A DNA stretch of 64,000 nt, from assembly GCF_018069875.1 (NCBI RefSeq), contig NZ_JAGQDF010000009.1:165393-229392 (forward strand), given 5' to 3'. The DNA comes from Ideonella alba (GTDB taxonomy: Bacteria; Pseudomonadota; Gammaproteobacteria; Burkholderiales; Burkholderiaceae_C). Shown piece after piece: positions 61,550 to 64,000 of this stretch. Position 1 is the first letter of the stretch; each line of letters opens with the position of its first letter. The position numbers were made by a program, and so were the translations under genes. The notes under the pieces are model-generated. The model saw only the letters and a list, made by a program, of their open reading frames with translations. It did no database searches and had not been told where the DNA came from.

Positions 61550-64000
61550 TCAGGTCCCGTTGTCGGTCAGCAGCTTGTTGCGGTTCAGCAGTTCCTGGAT
61601 CACCTGCGCGTCGGTGGCGGCACCGGTCAGGCCCAGCGCCGTGCGCAGATCCACGCCGGTCAGCGTGATGGTCTGGTCAGTCTTGGACGGGTCGTACACC
61701 CCGTTGACGAAGCCGCCGATCGAGCTGATGTGGATCGTCGTGGTCCCCGGCGTGGTCGTGGTGTCGAAGTCCAGGTAGTTTTGCAGGTTGTTGACCGCGC
61801 TGGTCGACACCCACTCACCCACCAGGAAGTCGCGCAGATCCAGCACGTCACCGCCGGACGCCGCCGCAGCGGCGTCGAAGTCGGTGATGGTGTCGACATG
61901 CGTGGCACCGCGGTCGGCCAGCGTCCAGGCAAAGGTATCGCTGCCGGCCCCGCCGGTCATGGTGTCGTTGCCAAGGCCGCCCCAGATCGTGTCGTTGCCG
62001 TCGCCGCCGTTGAGCACGTCGGTTCCGGCACCACCGTCCAGCACGTCGTTGCCGCCGTTGCCGTTCTGGGTGTCGTTGCCGTCGCTGCCGACGAAGCGGT
62101 CAGCGTTGGCCGTGCCGGTCTGGTTGTCGGCGTTGAGGGTCCCGAAGATGTTGTTCAGGTTCTCGCCGTTCAGATCGCGCTCGGTCAACTGGCCCACGAT
62201 GTTCAGGTCAATGGTCCCGATGTCCGACGATGAGCTTGAGCCATTGCCGCCTTCGGTGGCCGTGGCCTGCACATTGAAGGTGATGTGACCCGTGATCGTC
62301 GTGGGCAGATGCAGCACGGCGGAGGACAGTTCCGACCCGTTGATCGTGATGGAGCCGTTGGCGTCGACCAGGTGGGTGCCCGTGCTGGTGACGATGGAGG
62401 TTCCCTGGGCCAGCCCGCTGAAGGTCAGCGTCAGCGATTCCGAGCCATCGGTATCGACCAGCGCCGCGCTCACGTGCTTGGCCAGGCTGACGCCGGTGAA
62501 GGTGCCACCATTGCCATTGACCACGCCGCTGCCGGTCGACGTCACCGAGATGTCGTCGATCATGGCGCCGCGACCACCCACCTGGGTCAGGGTGCGGTTG
62601 GTACGGATTTCGATCGTGTGGTCCTGTCCATCACCCTCGAAGCGGAACTTCACGTTCTTCCAGTCCAGGTAGGCCGTCGGACTGGTCGACGAGTACTGCT
62701 TGATCAGCACGCCATCGACATAGAAGCCGAAGGTCGTGTACTCGGAGGTGTAGCCCGGGCGACCCGCATAGTCGAACGACAGTTCGTAGATCTGGCCAGC
62801 TGCGGTGCTGACGGTGCGGCTGATGCCCAGGGTCTGCGCCAGCGGGCCGTTCGACCCATTGCCTGCGTCGTTGAGTTCCAGCCAGTCATCACCATTGCCC
62901 GCAGACGCCACCACCACCGGATACGACCAGGTGCCGCTGTCGGCCTCGTTCGGCGTGTAGGTCTGGATGTCGCGGTTGGTCCAGATCTCGTAACCGTTGG
63001 AGCCGCCCGTCAGGATTTCGCCGGTATCGACGCGCGTCCAACCCTCGAAGTTGGTGACCGCGTTCAGGGTGCTGGTCTGGTCGGTGGTGCTGTTGACGTT
63101 CGCCTCCCAGCTGTTGCTGAAGATGATGGAGCCGCTGGTCAGCGGGTTGTTCACCACCAGCGTGGGCTTGTCAGCCACCGGTGTCACATGGATGTCCAGC
63201 GTGCTGCTCGAGCCGGTGTTGGTGGTGTAGGTCACCACCGGCACATTGCCCGACCAGTTGGCGGCTGGCGTGAAGCTGTAGTTGCCGTTGCCCAGCAGCT
63301 GGAAGCTGCCGATGCCGGCCAACTGCACCGTGTCGCCGGCGTTGTGGCTGACACCGTTGATCACGAAGCTGGCCACCGACAGGACGTTGTCGATGTCGCT
63401 GTCGTTGCTCAGCACGTTGCCGCTGGCGATCGTGTCTTCCAGCACCGTGTTCGAGTCGGCCACCAGCACCGACGGGTCGTCGACGTTGATGATGTCCGGA
63501 CCCAGGATCAGCCTGGCCGTGTCGAAGCCGCCCTTGCCATCGGTGATGGTGTAGGTGGCTTCGGGGATGGTGCCGTCGTAGTTGGGCGCCGGCGTGAACG
63601 TGAAGCGGCCGTCGGCGTGGACGATCAGCGTGCCGATGGCTTCACCCAGGGCATTGCGGATCGTCGCGGTGCTCTCGGCGGTGAAGGTCTCGGCCACGCC
63701 GTCGCCGTTGGTGTCGATGGCGAACTCGGTGACCGTCAGCGTGTCGCCGTCGACATCCGAGTCTGCCACCGGGTCGGTGATGACATTGCCATTGACGGCG
63801 GTGTCCTCGGTGACCTGGTAGGTGTTGTCGGTGGCGTTGGGCGCGTCGTTGACGTCGATGATGTCCGGACCCAGGATCAGCTTGGCCGTGTCGAAGCCGC
63901 CGTGGCCATCGGAGATGGTGTAAGTGGCGAGCGGGATCAGGCCGTTGTAGTCCTTGGCCGGGGTGAAGGTGAAGGTACCGTCGTCACGCACGACCAGGGT
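61550..64000 (-). CDS. Large RTX adhesin (LapA/BapA-type), C-terminal part, cut by window edge
   Basis: At least 816 residues; the reading frame is open to base 64000, so the N-terminal part lies beyond. From the edge inward: cadherin-like/VCBS repeats of about 100 residues (FTFTPAKDYNGLIPLATYTI, repeated as FTFTPAPNYDGTIPEATYTI, each ending LILGPDIINV), a jelly-roll-like domain (NFEGWTRVDTG to GAMIDDISV) that may bind sugars, then RTX calcium repeats (GGAGTDVLNGGDGNDTIWGG) and a C-terminal type I secretion signal with a hydrophobic-acidic tail. Its export would use the TolC-like channel; LapG and LapD would control its release. The ABC exporter is not in the window. Confidence 0.92.
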   Translation of the reverse strand, partial: TLVVRDDGTFTFTPAKDYNGLIPLATYTISDGHGGFDTAKLILGPDIIDVNDAPNATDNTYQVTEDTAVNGNVITDPVADSDVDGDTLTVTEFAIDTNGDGVAETFTAESTATIRNALGEAIGTLIVHADGRFTFTPAPNYDGTIPEATYTITDGKGGFDTARLILGPDIINVDDPSVLVADSNTVLEDTIASGNVLSNDSDIDNVLSVASFVINGVSHNAGDTVQLAGIGSFQLLGNGNYSFTPAANWSGNVPVVTYTTNTGSSSTLDIHVTPVADKPTLVVNNPLTSGSIIFSNSWEANVNSTTDQTSTLNAVTNFEGWTRVDTGEILTGGSNGYEIWTNRDIQTYTPNEADSGTWSYPVVVASAGNGDDWLELNDAGNGSNGPLAQTLGISRTVSTAAGQIYELSFDYAGRPGYTSEYTTFGFYVDGVLIKQYSSTSPTAYLDWKNVKFRFEGDGQDHTIEIRTNRTLTQVGGRGAMIDDISVTSTGSGVVNGNGGTFTGVSLAKHVSAALVDTDGSESLTLTFSGLAQGTSIVTSTGTHLVDANGSITINGSELSSAVLHLPTTITGHITFNVQATATEGGNGSSSSSDIGTIDLNIVGQLTERDLNGENLNNIFGTLNADNQTGTANADRFVGSDGNDTQNGNGGNDVLDGGAGTDVLNGGDGNDTIWGGLGNDTMTGGAGSDTFAWTLADRGATHVDTITDFDAAAAASGGDVLDLRDFLVGEWVSTSAVNNLQNYLDFDTTTTPGTTTIHISSIGGFVNGVYDPSKTDQTITLTGVDLRTALGLTGAATDAQVIQELLNRNKLLTDNGT

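Overview
The window comes from a high-GC betaproteobacterium. Gene content (complete Sox cluster with SoxCD, phasin, APS-type sulfate assimilation, pyruvate dehydrogenase with a lipoyl domain on E3, Lap-type adhesin) and protein style point to a sulfur-oxidising Burkholderiales, probably the Sphaerotilus/Leptothrix/Rubrivivax neighbourhood. That placement is an inference; no rRNA is present.

Region 1 (1-26 kb) is a sulfur-oxidation island. A leftward operon encodes two half-size YeeE/YedE permeases, a Cys-repeat exported peptide, an uncharacterised protein and a periplasmic double rhodanese. Rightward follow an ArsR regulator and soxCDYZAXB, a full thiosulfate-to-sulfate system. Next come a single-chain YeeE permease, a flavocytochrome c sulfide dehydrogenase (soxF, soxE), a SoxH-like/TlpA-like/cytochrome c trio and a second ArsR regulator with a cysteine pattern suited to persulfide sensing. 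A leftward operon then carries an RND pump (adaptor plus permease), sulfide:quinone oxidoreductase, a DUF2892 membrane protein and a CsoR-family repressor. YeeE-TusA and an unusual papain-like/alpha-beta hydrolase fusion close the island. Palindromes ATACCC-N4-GGGTAT, typical of CsoR-family operators, sit in the promoters of the two leftward operons, so the CsoR-family protein probably controls both and itself.

Region 2 (26-47.5 kb) is mostly core genes: two identical tRNA-Asn genes, a TonB receptor behind a TPP riboswitch, ferredoxin, the assimilatory sulfate block cobA-cysH-DUF934-cysI, a patatin-like lipoprotein, phasin, a rightward run of HDAC-like hydrolase, thioesterase, nitroreductase, NhaD-type transporter, 2-hydroxyacid dehydrogenase and MFS transporter, then leftward glutaredoxin-like, oligopeptidase A, folD and a two-component pair.

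Region 3 (47.5-64 kb) starts with aceE-aceF-lpdA and continues with a Lap-type surface adhesin locus: L,D-transpeptidase, TPR protein, TolC-like channel, LapG-like protease, LapD-like c-di-GMP receptor and the C-terminal part of a large RTX adhesin cut by the window edge. The first three of these share a similar C-terminal NTF2-like domain, the most unusual architectural feature of that locus. No CRISPR array, insertion sequence or prophage was seen. The only gene-free interval above 300 bases between protein genes (26014-26431) holds the tRNAs and their terminator.
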